DNA of 58,907 nt from Planctomycetota bacterium (GCA_022566315.1 JADFJC010000009.1:1-58907), one strand, 5' to 3'. Shown: positions 1 through 8,161, counted from the first letter of the stretch. The notes: generated from the letters alone by a model not told the origin. Translations and numbers: made by a program.

Positions 1-1
1 C

Positions 2-1468
2 AAGTGCGCAAATACTCCGGTAGATGACATGCTTATGGCCGAGTATCCAAACTGCCTTGTCCACACCAGCGGCAAAGACGTGGGCCTGCCGGACGGAACG
101 ATGGGCAACAGCGAAGTAGGACATCAAAATATCGGCGCCGGCAGAATCGTCCCCCAGGAATCCGTAAGAATCAGCAAAACTATTCGCGACGGCTCCTTCT
201 TCGAGAATAAAGAATTCCACAATTTAATAAAATTCGTAAAAAACAACAACGGCAAAATGCACGTTATGGGCCTGTGCAGTAACATCGGAGTACACTCGCT
301 GTTAGACCACCTGTACGGCCTGCTTGAATTAGCTAAAAGAAACGACGTAAAGGATGTCTTTATCCACGCATTTACCGATGGCCGCGATTCACCGCCGGAC
401 AGCGGAGCAGGATACATAGCCGACATTGAAAAAAAGGCCTCGGAAATAGGCGCAGGAAAAATCGCAACCGTTATGGGCAGATTCTATGCGATGGACCGCG
501 ACAGCCGATGGGACCGTGTACAAAAAGCTTATGAATGTATGAGGATAGGTAAGGGTCTTAAAGCAGCCAATGCAGCAGAGGCAGTTAGCACAAGCTACGA
601 AAAAGACGTAACCGATGAATTTATCGAGCCGACGTGCATTGTTAATAAAGACAACGAACCATTGGCAACCATCGACAACGGTGACGGTGTAATATTCTTC
701 AACTTCCGCGGCGACAGACCTCGCGAAATTACACGAGCATTTGTCGAGAAGGACTTCAAAGAATTTGCCAGAACGAGCAAGCCGAACATATATTTCGTCT
801 GTACGACCGAATACGATGCAACGATACCTGCGCCGGTGGCGTTTCCAAAGCTGTCAAAGATGAAAAATATCTTAGGGGCGTACTGGGGCTCTCTGGGCCT
901 GAAGCAATTTCGCTGCGCCGAGACTGAAAAATACGCGCACGTTACTTTCTTCTTCAACGATTATACCGAAAAACCATTCATCGGCGAAGACAGGCAAATT
1001 GTCCCTTCGCCGCGAGTTCGAACATACGACCTAAAACCCGAGATGAGCATTTACGAGGTTACTGAGGTTGTACTGGAAAGACTTGACACCAACAAATACG
1101 ATGTGATAGTGATCAATTTTGCCAATCCGGATATGGTCGGCCACACCGGCATATTGTCCGCAGCGATTAAAGCGGCTGAGGTGGTTGACGAATGTGTGGG
1201 CAGGATATTGGACAAGGCCAAAGCTCTGGGCGGGGCAGCAATAATCACCGCTGACCACGGCAATTTCGAAAAAATGATAGACGGAAGTCCAGACAAACCG
1301 CACACCGCTCATACTATTGGCGACGTGCCGTTGGTCATATTCGACGAACGCTATAAAAACAGCAAGCTCCGCGAAGGTGGCAGATTAGCAGACATCGGGC
1401 CTACCCTGCTGTATATGATGGGCCTGCCGCAACCCGAAGAAATGACCGGCAAAAGCTTGATTGAATAA
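2..1468 (+). CDS. gpmI: 2,3-bisphosphoglycerate-independent phosphoglycerate mutase (5' partial)
   Basis: This enzyme interconverts 3- and 2-phosphoglycerate in glycolysis/gluconeogenesis and is cytosolic and Mn-dependent. The reading frame is open to the window edge, so the first two dozen or so residues, with the first metal-binding Asp, lie outside. What remains shows the family order: the phosphoserine motif MGNSEVGH, then DGRDSPPDSG, GRFYAMDRD, and near the C-terminus TADHGN and PHTAHT, which hold the metal ligands. The remaining 489 codons fit a family of about 510-550 residues. A 108-bp gap carrying a 21-bp dispersed repeat separates it from mutL on the same strand. The internal ATG at 29 is not the true start, because homology continues upstream of it (ANTPVDDML). 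Identification is secure; only the N-terminus is unseen. Confidence 0.96.
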   Translation, partial: KCANTPVDDMLMAEYPNCLVHTSGKDVGLPDGTMGNSEVGHQNIGAGRIVPQESVRISKTIRDGSFFENKEFHNLIKFVKNNNGKMHVMGLCSNIGVHSLLDHLYGLLELAKRNDVKDVFIHAFTDGRDSPPDSGAGYIADIEKKASEIGAGKIATVMGRFYAMDRDSRWDRVQKAYECMRIGKGLKAANAAEAVSTSYEKDVTDEFIEPTCIVNKDNEPLATIDNGDGVIFFNFRGDRPREITRAFVEKDFKEFARTSKPNIYFVCTTEYDATIPAPVAFPKLSKMKNILGAYWGSLGLKQFRCAETEKYAHVTFFFNDYTEKPFIGEDRQIVPSPRVRTYDLKPEMSIYEVTEVVLERLDTNKYDVIVINFANPDMVGHTGILSAAIKAAEVVDECVGRILDKAKALGGAAIITADHGNFEKMIDGSPDKPHTAHTIGDVPLVIFDERYKNSKLREGGRLADIGPTLLYMMGLPQPEEMTGKSLIE

Positions 1469-1476
1469 TGAATATC

Positions 1477-1499
1477 TCCACAGGACACCTTACGGTGGA
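1477..1499. repeat. 21-bp dispersed palindrome, intergenic copy (gpmI-mutL)
   Basis: The core CACAGGACACCTTACGGTG with TCC/GGA flanks is an imperfect palindrome (CCAC...GTGG ends). The same unit occurs inside mutL at 2979-3000 and, reversed, inside a larger hairpin element at 7751-7772. This copy lies eight bases after the gpmI stop codon. Confidence 0.8.
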
Positions 1500-1576
1500 A
1501 CAAGAAACTTCGAATTTCGAAGTTCGTTATTCGCCACTGGATATTTAAACGCACCTTGCGGGGACGGGAGAAAACA

Positions 1577-3445
1577 ATGGGTCAGATAATCGTCCTTGAC
1601 CAGAATATGGTTAATATGATTGCAGCCGGCGAGGTAATCGAGCGCCCTGCCAGTGTGGTCAAGGAACTGATGGAAAACAGCATCGATGCCGGCGCGACAA
1701 AAATAACGGTGTCTATCGAAGATGGAGGCCGAAAACTGATGTCGGTCGCCGACAACGGCTGCGGAATGGACGGTGAAGACCTGGGGCGCGCATTTGAGCC
1801 GCACACCACCAGTAAAATCAAAACCAGCAAAGATTTGCAGGGTATATCGACGCTTGGCTTCAGAGGCGAAGCATTAGCAAGTATCGCCTCGGTCGCACAA
1901 GTGAAGGGCACAAGCAGAACAAAAGAACAAACCGGCGCCAATTGCATTGAGATTGATTGCGGCAACAAGAGCAGCATCAGCCCAGCCAGTGCAGATTACG
2001 GCACAACAATCCAAGTCAGAGATATTTTCTATAAATTACCTGCCCGGCGGAAATTTCTCAGAACCGCCAACACTGAAATGGGCCACATCTCCGAGCAATT
2101 CACACGCATCGCACTGTCAAATGATAGCCTGGATTTGACGCTGATACATAATGGCAGAGAGCTTTATCGGCTACCAGACAAAGATAATCTTCGCCGGCGC
2201 ATAGCCGAGCTGTTCCCGATACCTTCGAGCGGGATTTCTGAAAATCTGATTGAGACCGAAAGTAATGAAAAGGGATTTCAAATCCTGGCCTTGATGGGCA
2301 AACCGAGCATTTCAAGAACAAGCAGGAAGTTTCAATATATATTTCTAAACGGCCGATTCATCCACGACAAATTTATCTCGCATGCAATCAAAGAGGCATA
2401 TCGCGGCCTGCTGGAACCTAACAGATTTCCTGTTGTCTTTTTGTTTATTCGAATGCCTTATGAAGACTATGACGTGAACGTACATCCCACCAAGAGCGAA
2501 GTGCGTTTTTATAACGCCAATTTAGTTCATTCGCAAATCCTGGGGACTCTTCGGGAAAAGCTTTTAGGCACAGACCTCCAGACCCAGGCAAAACTGCCGA
2601 CAGCAATAAACTCCTTTGAAGGAAAATCTACACCACCAACAGGCCATAGAAGTCAGGCAATTGCTGATGCGATGGCCGAATTTTTCAAAAAGCACAGACC
2701 GGTCCAAACCCAAGAACAATTCGGCTATAAATCAAAACAGCACCTCGTTGCGCTGCGTCCTTCTACCGGACAGATAACCGAAAGCCGCACCGGCCCCGCT
2801 ACGGCCCGGGCCTTCGCCGAGACGAGCCAACCTGCGCCGGAGATTCGCCCGGAACAAAGAAAATTTCTGCAAATACACGATAGCTTTATCGTCGTACAAA
2901 CTGATGATGGATTTGATATCATCGACCAGCATGCGCTTCATGAGCGGATAATATATGAGCAGTTGTGCAGGCGAATACTCCACAGGACACCTGACGGTGG
3001 AAAAAGCAAACTCGAATCGCAGAAACTGCTGATACCTGAAAGCTTTGAGGTTACTCCTTCCGGCGCTGATGCACTTAAAACCAATGCCGAGCTGCTCGAA
3101 AGATTAGGAATCGAGCTTGTTCCATTTGGTCCCAAGACTATGGCTGTCCAGGCCTTTCCCACTATGCTGTCAAAGGCCGACCCGCTCGATTTTGTCCAGG
3201 ATTTAATCGACTTGCTCGACCGTAAAGACGTAAACCTTGATGGGGAAAGATTACTCGACGAGGTTTTGAATATGGCTGCGTGCAAGGCGGCAATCAAGGC
3301 CGGGCAAAGACTAACGATGAGTGAAATAGAACAACTGCTTTTTGATAAAGAAAACACCGAGTCCGCAAGTCGCTGTCCACATGGCAGGCCTACCACGATA
3401 AAATTTTCGATAAGTGATTTGGAAAAGCAGTTCAAGAGAACATAA
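1577..3445 (+). CDS. mutL: DNA mismatch repair protein MutL, endonuclease type
   Basis: MutL is the ATP-dependent matchmaker of mismatch repair. The N-terminal GHKL ATPase shows ENSIDAGA, DNGCGM and GFRGEAL. The C-terminal dimerisation domain has DQHALHERIIYE, which fits the DQHA-x2-E-x4-E endonuclease motif, and the late CPHGRPT motif, so this MutL should nick DNA itself as in bacteria lacking MutH. I start at ATG 1577 (MGQIIVLDQN), with GGGAG six bases upstream, rather than at the TTG seven codons earlier, because the family begins just before this point. The predicted protein has 622 residues. Right after the endonuclease motif, seven codons (LHRTPDG region, 2979-3000) match a dispersed 21-bp repeat and look like an in-frame insertion. 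The stop is two bases before the BtuF-like gene. Confidence 0.96.
   Translation: MGQIIVLDQNMVNMIAAGEVIERPASVVKELMENSIDAGATKITVSIEDGGRKLMSVADNGCGMDGEDLGRAFEPHTTSKIKTSKDLQGISTLGFRGEALASIASVAQVKGTSRTKEQTGANCIEIDCGNKSSISPASADYGTTIQVRDIFYKLPARRKFLRTANTEMGHISEQFTRIALSNDSLDLTLIHNGRELYRLPDKDNLRRRIAELFPIPSSGISENLIETESNEKGFQILALMGKPSISRTSRKFQYIFLNGRFIHDKFISHAIKEAYRGLLEPNRFPVVFLFIRMPYEDYDVNVHPTKSEVRFYNANLVHSQILGTLREKLLGTDLQTQAKLPTAINSFEGKSTPPTGHRSQAIADAMAEFFKKHRPVQTQEQFGYKSKQHLVALRPSTGQITESRTGPATARAFAETSQPAPEIRPEQRKFLQIHDSFIVVQTDDGFDIIDQHALHERIIYEQLCRRILHRTPDGGKSKLESQKLLIPESFEVTPSGADALKTNAELLERLGIELVPFGPKTMAVQAFPTMLSKADPLDFVQDLIDLLDRKDVNLDGERLLDEVLNMAACKAAIKAGQRLTMSEIEQLLFDKENTESASRCPHGRPTTIKFSISDLEKQFKRT
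2979..3000. repeat. 21-bp dispersed palindrome inside mutL, in frame
   Basis: TCCACAGGACACCTGACGG followed by TGG differs by one base from the copy at 1477. Its length of 21 leaves the mutL frame open and adds about seven residues (HRTPDGG) between YEQLCRRI and KSKLESQKLLIP. From memory, family members normally have only a short linker there. Confidence 0.75.
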
Positions 3446-3447
3446 TT

Positions 3448-4398
3448 ATGAAGAAACTTCTATTTTTAATATTTGCAATCGTAGTAGGAGTAGCCGGCTT
3501 TATCGTGTTCAGCCGATATAAGAACCTGCTAAACTCATTAGACAGTACGAACGGAGATTTTTTTACAAGCTCAAAAGCCCCACCGAATAAACCGCAGAGA
3601 ATCGTCTCACTTGCGCCGAGCCTTACAGAAATTCTCTTTGCACTCGGGCTTGGCGATAAAATCGCCGGTGTAACACTTGATAGTGATTATCCACCGGCAG
3701 CACAAAAAAAAACAAAGGTAGGAACCTTTTGGCAGCCGGATACTGAAGCGGTGATAGCTGCCAAGCCGGATTTAGTGGTTACCTTACAGATTGAGCAGCA
3801 AAAGAGAGTTGCTGATAGTTTGAACAGGCTGGGCTATCAGGTTTTAGTTCTGAAGATAGATAAGATCGAGGAACTCTTCACAGCGATTCAAAAAATCGGC
3901 ACCGCCACAGGCAGCAAACAGCGTGCTGACGAACTCATCGAAAACATCAGTGGACAACTTAACTATTTGAAATCGAGATATAGCTCAACTAACAAGCCGA
4001 GGGTATTGTGGGTAATACAGACAGAGCCTTTGCGAGTGGCCGGCAGAAATACCTTTATCAACGAATTTATTGAGCTGGTTGGCGGAGAAAATGCCATTGG
4101 CCCTACTATTCAACGATATCCACCTATAGGCACTGAAGAACTTCTCGCCTGTAATGCTGAAGTAATAATCCAATCCGCGATGGGAAAGACCGATATCGAC
4201 AAGCAGCAACAACAGGCAGAAGTTTTTTGGAGCAAATGGGCAGGTTTGCCGGCCGTCAAAGACAATAAAATTTACGTTGTTAATTCGGACATTGTGTTAA
4301 GATTAGGACCAAGATTGCCGCAGGGCGTAGAAATAGTCGGCCGCTGCTTGCACCCGGATACACCTAAAAGTAACGAAGCCGTACAAGGAATCAGGTAG
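3448..4398 (+). CDS. BtuF-like cobalamin-binding protein of an ABC importer
   Basis: This is a TroA/BtuF-fold substrate-binding protein of 316 residues. An N-terminal hydrophobic segment (about residues 4-22) with no lipobox cysteine suggests a membrane anchor or uncleaved signal. The mature part starts with the typical RIVSLAPSLTEILFALGLGDKIAGV and has the DLVVTL strand and the PRVLWVIQTEPL second lobe. The family also binds Fe-siderophores, but three things favour cobalamin: the order binding protein - DUF71 - permease - ATPase, the DUF71 partner, and a corrinoid-dependent Wood-Ljungdahl block 15 kb downstream. It is read from ATG two bases after mutL, so it is probably co-transcribed with mutL. 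No cobalamin riboswitch fits in the gap. The ABC binding-protein call is firm; the ligand is inferred. Confidence 0.85.
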   Translation: MKKLLFLIFAIVVGVAGFIVFSRYKNLLNSLDSTNGDFFTSSKAPPNKPQRIVSLAPSLTEILFALGLGDKIAGVTLDSDYPPAAQKKTKVGTFWQPDTEAVIAAKPDLVVTLQIEQQKRVADSLNRLGYQVLVLKIDKIEELFTAIQKIGTATGSKQRADELIENISGQLNYLKSRYSSTNKPRVLWVIQTEPLRVAGRNTFINEFIELVGGENAIGPTIQRYPPIGTEELLACNAEVIIQSAMGKTDIDKQQQQAEVFWSKWAGLPAVKDNKIYVVNSDIVLRLGPRLPQGVEIVGRCLHPDTPKSNEAVQGIR

Positions 4399-4403
4399 GT
4401 TAA

Positions 4404-5120
4404 GTGAAGGAAAAAGTGATAGTTTCATGGAGTGGAGGTAAAGACAGCGCATTAGCCCTTTACGAACTTCGTAAAAACAAAAACTACGAAATCGTGGCCC
4501 TGCTGACAACAATAACACAGGACTATGATAGAATCAGTATGCACGGCGTAAGGACTATTCTGCTCGAAATGCAGGCGCAATCTCTGGGCATCCCTCTTGA
4601 GAAAGTATTCATTACAAAGGACGCCACCAATGAACAATACGAGCGTAAAATGTCGGAGGTTATGACAAAATATCCGGCTGTTGGTGTCTCATCCGTAGTT
4701 TTCGGAGACATCTTCTTAGAAGACCTAAGAAAATATAGGGAAAACAATCTATCGAAGATAGGAATGAAAGGAATATTCCCTATATGGAAAAGAAATACTG
4801 CTGAACTTGCTCACGCATTCATAGACTCGAGGTTCAAGGCGGTTATTACCTGCATCGACTCAAATCACCTTGATAAAACATTTATTGGCAGCGCCTTCGA
4901 CGAGCAGTTTCTATCCAGACTTCCTTCCACCATTGACCCTTGTGGCGAAAATGGAGAATTCCATTCATTTGTATATGATGGGCCGATATTCCAACAGAGG
5001 ATATCACACACAACAGGGAAAGTAGTTTTAAGAGAAAACCGTTTTTACTATTGCGATTTGCTCCCTCATCAAAACAGCAAAAGCGCCCTCTGTACTTTTC
5101 CAACAAGTAAGGCAAGTTAA
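4404..5120 (+). CDS. DUF71/COG2102 ATP-binding protein, B12-salvage type
   Basis: This is an adenine-nucleotide alpha-hydrolase (PP-loop) protein of 238 residues, with SWSGGKDSALALYEL at the N-terminus as the ATP pyrophosphatase loop. The family includes eukaryotic and archaeal diphthine-ammonia ligase, but bacteria lack diphthamide. Comparative genomics of DUF71 has proposed that a bacterial subgroup next to btu genes acts in vitamin B12 salvage. That fits here, since the gene lies between btuF-like and btuC genes. It starts with GTG at 4404 and ends at 5120, overlapping the permease start by one base (TAATG), so translation is probably coupled. Automatic annotation as diphthine-ammonia ligase would be misleading. 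The reaction it performs is not known. Confidence 0.85.
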   Translation: MKEKVIVSWSGGKDSALALYELRKNKNYEIVALLTTITQDYDRISMHGVRTILLEMQAQSLGIPLEKVFITKDATNEQYERKMSEVMTKYPAVGVSSVVFGDIFLEDLRKYRENNLSKIGMKGIFPIWKRNTAELAHAFIDSRFKAVITCIDSNHLDKTFIGSAFDEQFLSRLPSTIDPCGENGEFHSFVYDGPIFQQRISHTTGKVVLRENRFYYCDLLPHQNSKSALCTFPTSKAS

Positions 5121-6148
5121 TGGCTGAATTTCTAACCGCAAAAGAATTGGCTATAAAAGTCTCCATCTGCCTGATGGTACTGGTGGCGGTAATGTGCTTA
5201 TGTGCTTTGGTTGGAACACAAAATATTTCTTTTGAAAAAGTTTTCGCCGGCCCGGGCCAAAAAGCCGGTGATAATATCGACTACGAAATTTTTATTTATA
5301 GATTACAACGGGTAATTTTAGCTGCGCTGGTCGGAGCAGCTCTGGCTTGTTCGGGAGTCGTCCTGCAGGCAATTTTACGAAACCCACTGGCCGACCCGTA
5401 TATCCTTGGAATATCAAGCGGTGCTGGATTAGGCGTAATTATTGCAACCCTGTCGGGAATAACCTGGACCTTCTGGAGTGGTTCGCCGATAGGCCTTTTT
5501 GCATTTGCAGGAGCGCTTATAACCGTTTGGCTGGTCTGGTACATCGGCCACTTTACAGGTAAATCTCAGGTAACAAGTTTGCTGCTGGCCGGCGTAGTAA
5601 TCAATTCCTTCTTCTCAGCGATAATAATGTTCCTGGCATCCATAGCAAAAAGCGAACAGGTCTTTTCGACAATATTCTGGCTTATGGGCAATATAACAGA
5701 AAAAAGTTTCACCGTACTGTTGGTCAGCGCAGGCTGTATTCTGGCAGGGATAATCGTCTTATTTGCTCTCTGCCACAGGTTAAACGTTCTGGCCCTTGGC
5801 CAGGAGGAAGCAAAGGGCCTTGGCGTTGATGCGGCAAGAACCAGGATATTTGCATTTGCTTGTGCAGCCTTTGTAACCGCTATCGCTGTTAGCCTGAGCG
5901 GACTGATAGGGTTTGTTGGTCTTATCATCCCCCACGGAGTGCGCCTTACCTTCGGCCCCGACCATCGTCAATTGCTGCCTCTTAGTGCGATAATTGGAGC
6001 CGGATTTTTAGTTATCGCCGACACAATCGCCCGGATAATCGTTGCGCCCGCCCAATTGCCGGTAGGCGTTATCACAGCCATTGCAGGTGGGCCGTTTTTT
6101 CTAATTTTGTTAGCCAAATACAGCAGAAAAGTTAGCTGGTCAAAATGA
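5120..6148 (+). CDS. btuC: BtuC/FecCD-family ABC permease (cobalamin importer)
   Basis: This is an integral membrane subunit of a type II ABC importer, 342 residues with about ten hydrophobic segments. The hallmark stretch ALACSGVVLQAILRNPLADPYILGISSGAGLG of FecCD permeases lies near residues 75-105, and GLIGFVGLIIPHGVR, which contacts the ATPase, near residue 265. It overlaps the upstream DUF71 gene by one base and the ATPase downstream by four (ATGA), as in a single translationally coupled operon. Substrate class (corrinoid rather than siderophore) is inferred from the DUF71 neighbour and the corrinoid protein genes in this window. Confidence 0.9.
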   Translation: MAEFLTAKELAIKVSICLMVLVAVMCLCALVGTQNISFEKVFAGPGQKAGDNIDYEIFIYRLQRVILAALVGAALACSGVVLQAILRNPLADPYILGISSGAGLGVIIATLSGITWTFWSGSPIGLFAFAGALITVWLVWYIGHFTGKSQVTSLLLAGVVINSFFSAIIMFLASIAKSEQVFSTIFWLMGNITEKSFTVLLVSAGCILAGIIVLFALCHRLNVLALGQEEAKGLGVDAARTRIFAFACAAFVTAIAVSLSGLIGFVGLIIPHGVRLTFGPDHRQLLPLSAIIGAGFLVIADTIARIIVAPAQLPVGVITAIAGGPFFLILLAKYSRKVSWSK

Positions 6149-6978
6149 ACGCTATTATAGAAGTCGAAAATTTGAACTTTGGTTATACACCCCAAAACAC
6201 AATCTTAAAAGATATCAGTTTCGAAGTAATCCAGGGGCGCTTTCTGGCCATAGCTGGGCCAAACGGGGCAGGAAAGACAACTCTGTTAAATCTGCTCTGT
6301 GGACTGCTCAGACCCAAAGCCGGCTCCATAAGAATTGACGCGGCACCTGTGGAATCGTATTCAGTTAAAAAACTTGCACAAAAAGTCGCCGTGGTTCGCC
6401 AGGAATTCGTACCGGTATTTGATTTTACCGTCGCCCAAATGGTGTCGATGGCAAGAACACCATATTTGGGCACATTCGGGTTCGAGACCAAAGCAGACAA
6501 ACAGATGATTAATGAAGCGCTCGAGGCAACCGACACGGCCCAGTTTGCTCTGCGACCACTCGGAAGTCTGAGCGGCGGCGAACGACAGCGGGTTTTTATC
6601 GCAAGGGCACTTGCGGCGAACAGCCCGGTTTTGCTTTTGGATGAGCCGACAACCTTCCTGGACTTGAAACATCAGGTTGGCATATATGATTTGCTCAAAG
6701 CCGCCCAGTTTGAAAAAGGCAAAACGATTGTGGCCGTAACGCACGATATCAACCTGGCAGCCCAATACTGCGATGAAATTTTACTTCTCGGCGCCGATGG
6801 CAACTATCATATCGGCGAAACCAAAGATGTTTTGTCCCAGGAGCAAATCGAGAAAGTTTTCGGCGTCAGGACATTTGTAGGCAGCCTCGGCCAGGAAAAA
6901 TTCTTTATTCCCCTCGGAAAATTTGCAAAAGACAGCGGACAAATCACCCGCAAACCACACAACATCCAACAGGAATAA
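6145..6978 (+). CDS. btuD: BtuD/FhuC-type ABC transporter ATPase
   Basis: Cytosolic ATPase of the importer, 277 residues. It shows Walker A GPNGAGKTT (about residues 37-45), the Q-loop near VVRQEF, signature LSGGERQRV, Walker B VLLLDEPT and the switch His in VAVTHD. It starts at the ATGA overlap with btuC and is followed within a few bases by a hairpin that could end the operon (6979-7011). With the three preceding genes it forms a complete importer apart from an outer-membrane receptor, which is not seen in the window. Confidence 0.93.
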   Translation: MNAIIEVENLNFGYTPQNTILKDISFEVIQGRFLAIAGPNGAGKTTLLNLLCGLLRPKAGSIRIDAAPVESYSVKKLAQKVAVVRQEFVPVFDFTVAQMVSMARTPYLGTFGFETKADKQMINEALEATDTAQFALRPLGSLSGGERQRVFIARALAANSPVLLLDEPTTFLDLKHQVGIYDLLKAAQFEKGKTIVAVTHDINLAAQYCDEILLLGADGNYHIGETKDVLSQEQIEKVFGVRTFVGSLGQEKFFIPLGKFAKDSGQITRKPHNIQQE

Positions 6979-7011
6979 AAGCAGTAGTCTGTTGACGTAA
7001 CTGCTTATTTT
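6979..7011 (+). terminator. Possible rho-independent terminator after btuD
   Basis: The stem AAGCAGT / ACTGCTT with a 14-base loop is followed by ATTTTA and begins directly after the btuD stop. The stem is short and the T tract is weak, so this is a moderate call. Confidence 0.45.
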
Positions 7012-7043
7012 ACAAGATGTTAAAGCTGTCCAGGTGATTTGTC

Positions 7044-7072
7044 TTGAATAATCTAATTATACCGACTATACT
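7044..7072 (+). promoter_or_regulatory. Sigma-70-type promoter before the DksA-like gene
   Basis: TTGAAT (7044-7049), a 17-base spacer, and TATACT (7067-7072). A transcript would start near 7079 and run about 110 bases before the GTG start at 7192. Both boxes are close to consensus. Confidence 0.65.
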
Positions 7073-7191
7073 TTTGCCGCATGAACTACAGCCTGTGGAT
7101 AAAACAAATATTATACACAACATGCTTTAAGGTGTTATAATCAGCTTTTATAAAAAAATGAAATTAGTAGCTAAGAAAGGTAAATCGGCAA

Positions 7192-7644
7192 GTGGCACAA
7201 AAACGTAAAAAAGCATCCAGAGAGAAAGTAAGTTCGACTCGGACAAAGAAGCTCTCTTTGACTTCCGCCGATACTGAGCATTTCAAACAAATGCTGTTGG
7301 AAAAACGCAGGGAAATCCTGATAAACGTAAACGAATTTGAAGAAGAAGCTCTGAAGAAATCCCGGATGGACGCAGCCGGTGACTTGTCAAGTATGCCAAT
7401 CCATATGGCTGATATCGGAACCGATAACTACGAGCAGGAATTCGCTTTGGGACTGATGGATAACGAAAGAAAACTACTGAAAGAAATCGACGAGGCGCTC
7501 GAACGCACCGAGCAGCAAACTTATGGCACCTGCGAAGGCACCGGCAAGCCGATACCAAAAGCTCGACTTGAAGCTCAGCCCTGGGCCAAATACTGCATCG
7601 AATATGCACGAATGTTGGAACAGGGCCTCGTACAGGAAGAATAA
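7192..7644 (+). CDS. DksA/TraR-family regulator with degenerate zinc finger
   Basis: This 150-residue protein has a basic, Lys-rich N-terminal tail, a helical hairpin (about residues 28-110) with a DxxD-like acidic region, and the C-terminal DksA/TraR finger. DksA acts in the secondary channel of RNA polymerase with ppGpp. The finger should hold four cysteines (CxxC-x17-CxxC). Here it reads YGTCEGTGKPIPKARLEAQPWAKYCIEYAR, so only one Cys of each pair remains and zinc binding by four Cys is not possible. I recall the same degenerate form from planctomycetes. GTG start with AAAGG about eleven bases upstream. A 184-bp hairpin element begins five bases after its stop. Confidence 0.88.
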   Translation: MAQKRKKASREKVSSTRTKKLSLTSADTEHFKQMLLEKRREILINVNEFEEEALKKSRMDAAGDLSSMPIHMADIGTDNYEQEFALGLMDNERKLLKEIDEALERTEQQTYGTCEGTGKPIPKARLEAQPWAKYCIEYARMLEQGLVQEE

Positions 7645-7648
7645 ATAT

Positions 7649-7832
7649 AAGGACTTGTAAATAAATTATCTTCCATTTTTGGCTGGCTGCGGCTTCGGCT
7701 GGCGGCCTCAGCAAAACTCGGACTACCAACCAGTAGTCCTGGGTTTTGCTTCCACCGTAAGGTGTCCTGTGGACTTGCCAGCTTTGTCCTCGCTGGAGCC
7801 AAAACGAAACCTAATTTCTTTACCAGTCCTAA
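7649..7832. repeat. MITE-like long hairpin element, copy 1
   Basis: About 184 bp with imperfect terminal inverted repeats of roughly 40 bp (left AGGACTTGTAAATAAATTAT, right complement AGGACTGGTAAAGAAATTAG). The centre is palindromic: AGCAAAAC..GGACTAC-CAACCA-GTAGTCC..GTTTTGCT. An inverted copy lies at 38399-38562 and an end fragment at 39923-39960. Relative to copy 2 this copy has an extra 21 bp at 7751-7772, the dispersed palindrome also found at 1477 and 2979. It has no coding capacity. Confidence 0.85.
7751..7772. repeat. 21-bp dispersed palindrome nested in the hairpin element
   Basis: This is the reverse complement of the unit at 1477. Removing 21 bases here restores exactly the sequence of the other element copy (GCTTCC directly joined to TTGCCAGC), which is direct evidence for insertion or precise loss of this unit. 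Confidence 0.8.
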
Positions 7833-7847
7833 GATTGATATCTTAGT

Positions 7848-8066
7848 ATGAAACACAGATGTCCAGTCTGTCACAAAACCATTAAAGCATCAATTCAAGA
7901 ACAATCTAAACAAGCAACATTCTTTCCCTTCTGCTCCAAACGATGCAAGCTTATAGATTTGGGCGCCTGGCTGGATTCCAAATACAAAATAGTCTCCAGA
8001 TCAGACTCGGAAGAATCCGGCGAGCCATCCGATACTTCCTCTGATAGGCCTTCTGACGAGCAGTAA
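7848..8066 (+). CDS. yacG: YacG-like zinc protein (DNA gyrase inhibitor family)
   Basis: A 72-residue protein with the YacG C4 finger: CPVC at residues 5-8 and FCSKRCKLIDLGAWL at about 28-42, which is the family signature. YacG binds and inhibits DNA gyrase in E. coli. The C-terminal tail is Ser/Asp/Glu-rich and variable. The ATG at 7848 is the only start that keeps the first CxxC, and no clear Shine-Dalgarno is seen. It follows the hairpin element by 15 bases. Confidence 0.9.
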   Translation: MKHRCPVCHKTIKASIQEQSKQATFFPFCSKRCKLIDLGAWLDSKYKIVSRSDSEESGEPSDTSSDRPSDEQ

Positions 8067-8102
8067 ACAGCCGCATTCAGAAACAAAATCTTATGAAATT
8101 TA

Positions 8103-8131
8103 TTGAAACCGACCGATAATACGTTATATAT
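8103..8131 (+). promoter_or_regulatory. Possible promoter before the multispanning membrane protein
   Basis: TTGAAA (8103-8108), then a spacer of 16-17 and TATATA/ATATAT (8125-8131). A transcript start near 8138 leaves about 77 bases of leader, which contains the 20-base GC palindrome at 8142-8161. Confidence 0.5.
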
Positions 8132-8141
8132 ATTTGCAGGC

Positions 8142-8161
8142 TTCCCGCAAGGCGGGGTCCC
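8142..8161. repeat. 20-base GC-rich palindromic repeat, copy 1
   Basis: TTCCCGCAAGGCGGGGTCCC with CCCGC/GCGGG arms. An exact reverse-complement copy lies at 15456-15475, inside the 3' end of a kinase gene. Confidence 0.75.

Noticed and set aside
3446-3447. Cobalamin riboswitch before the btu-like genes
   Set aside because: Only two bases separate mutL from the btuF-like gene, and no B12-box-like sequence was seen near 3.4 kb.
4404-5120. Diphthine-ammonia ligase
   Set aside because: Bacteria lack diphthamide, and the gene sits within a B12 importer operon; the salvage subgroup is the better reading.
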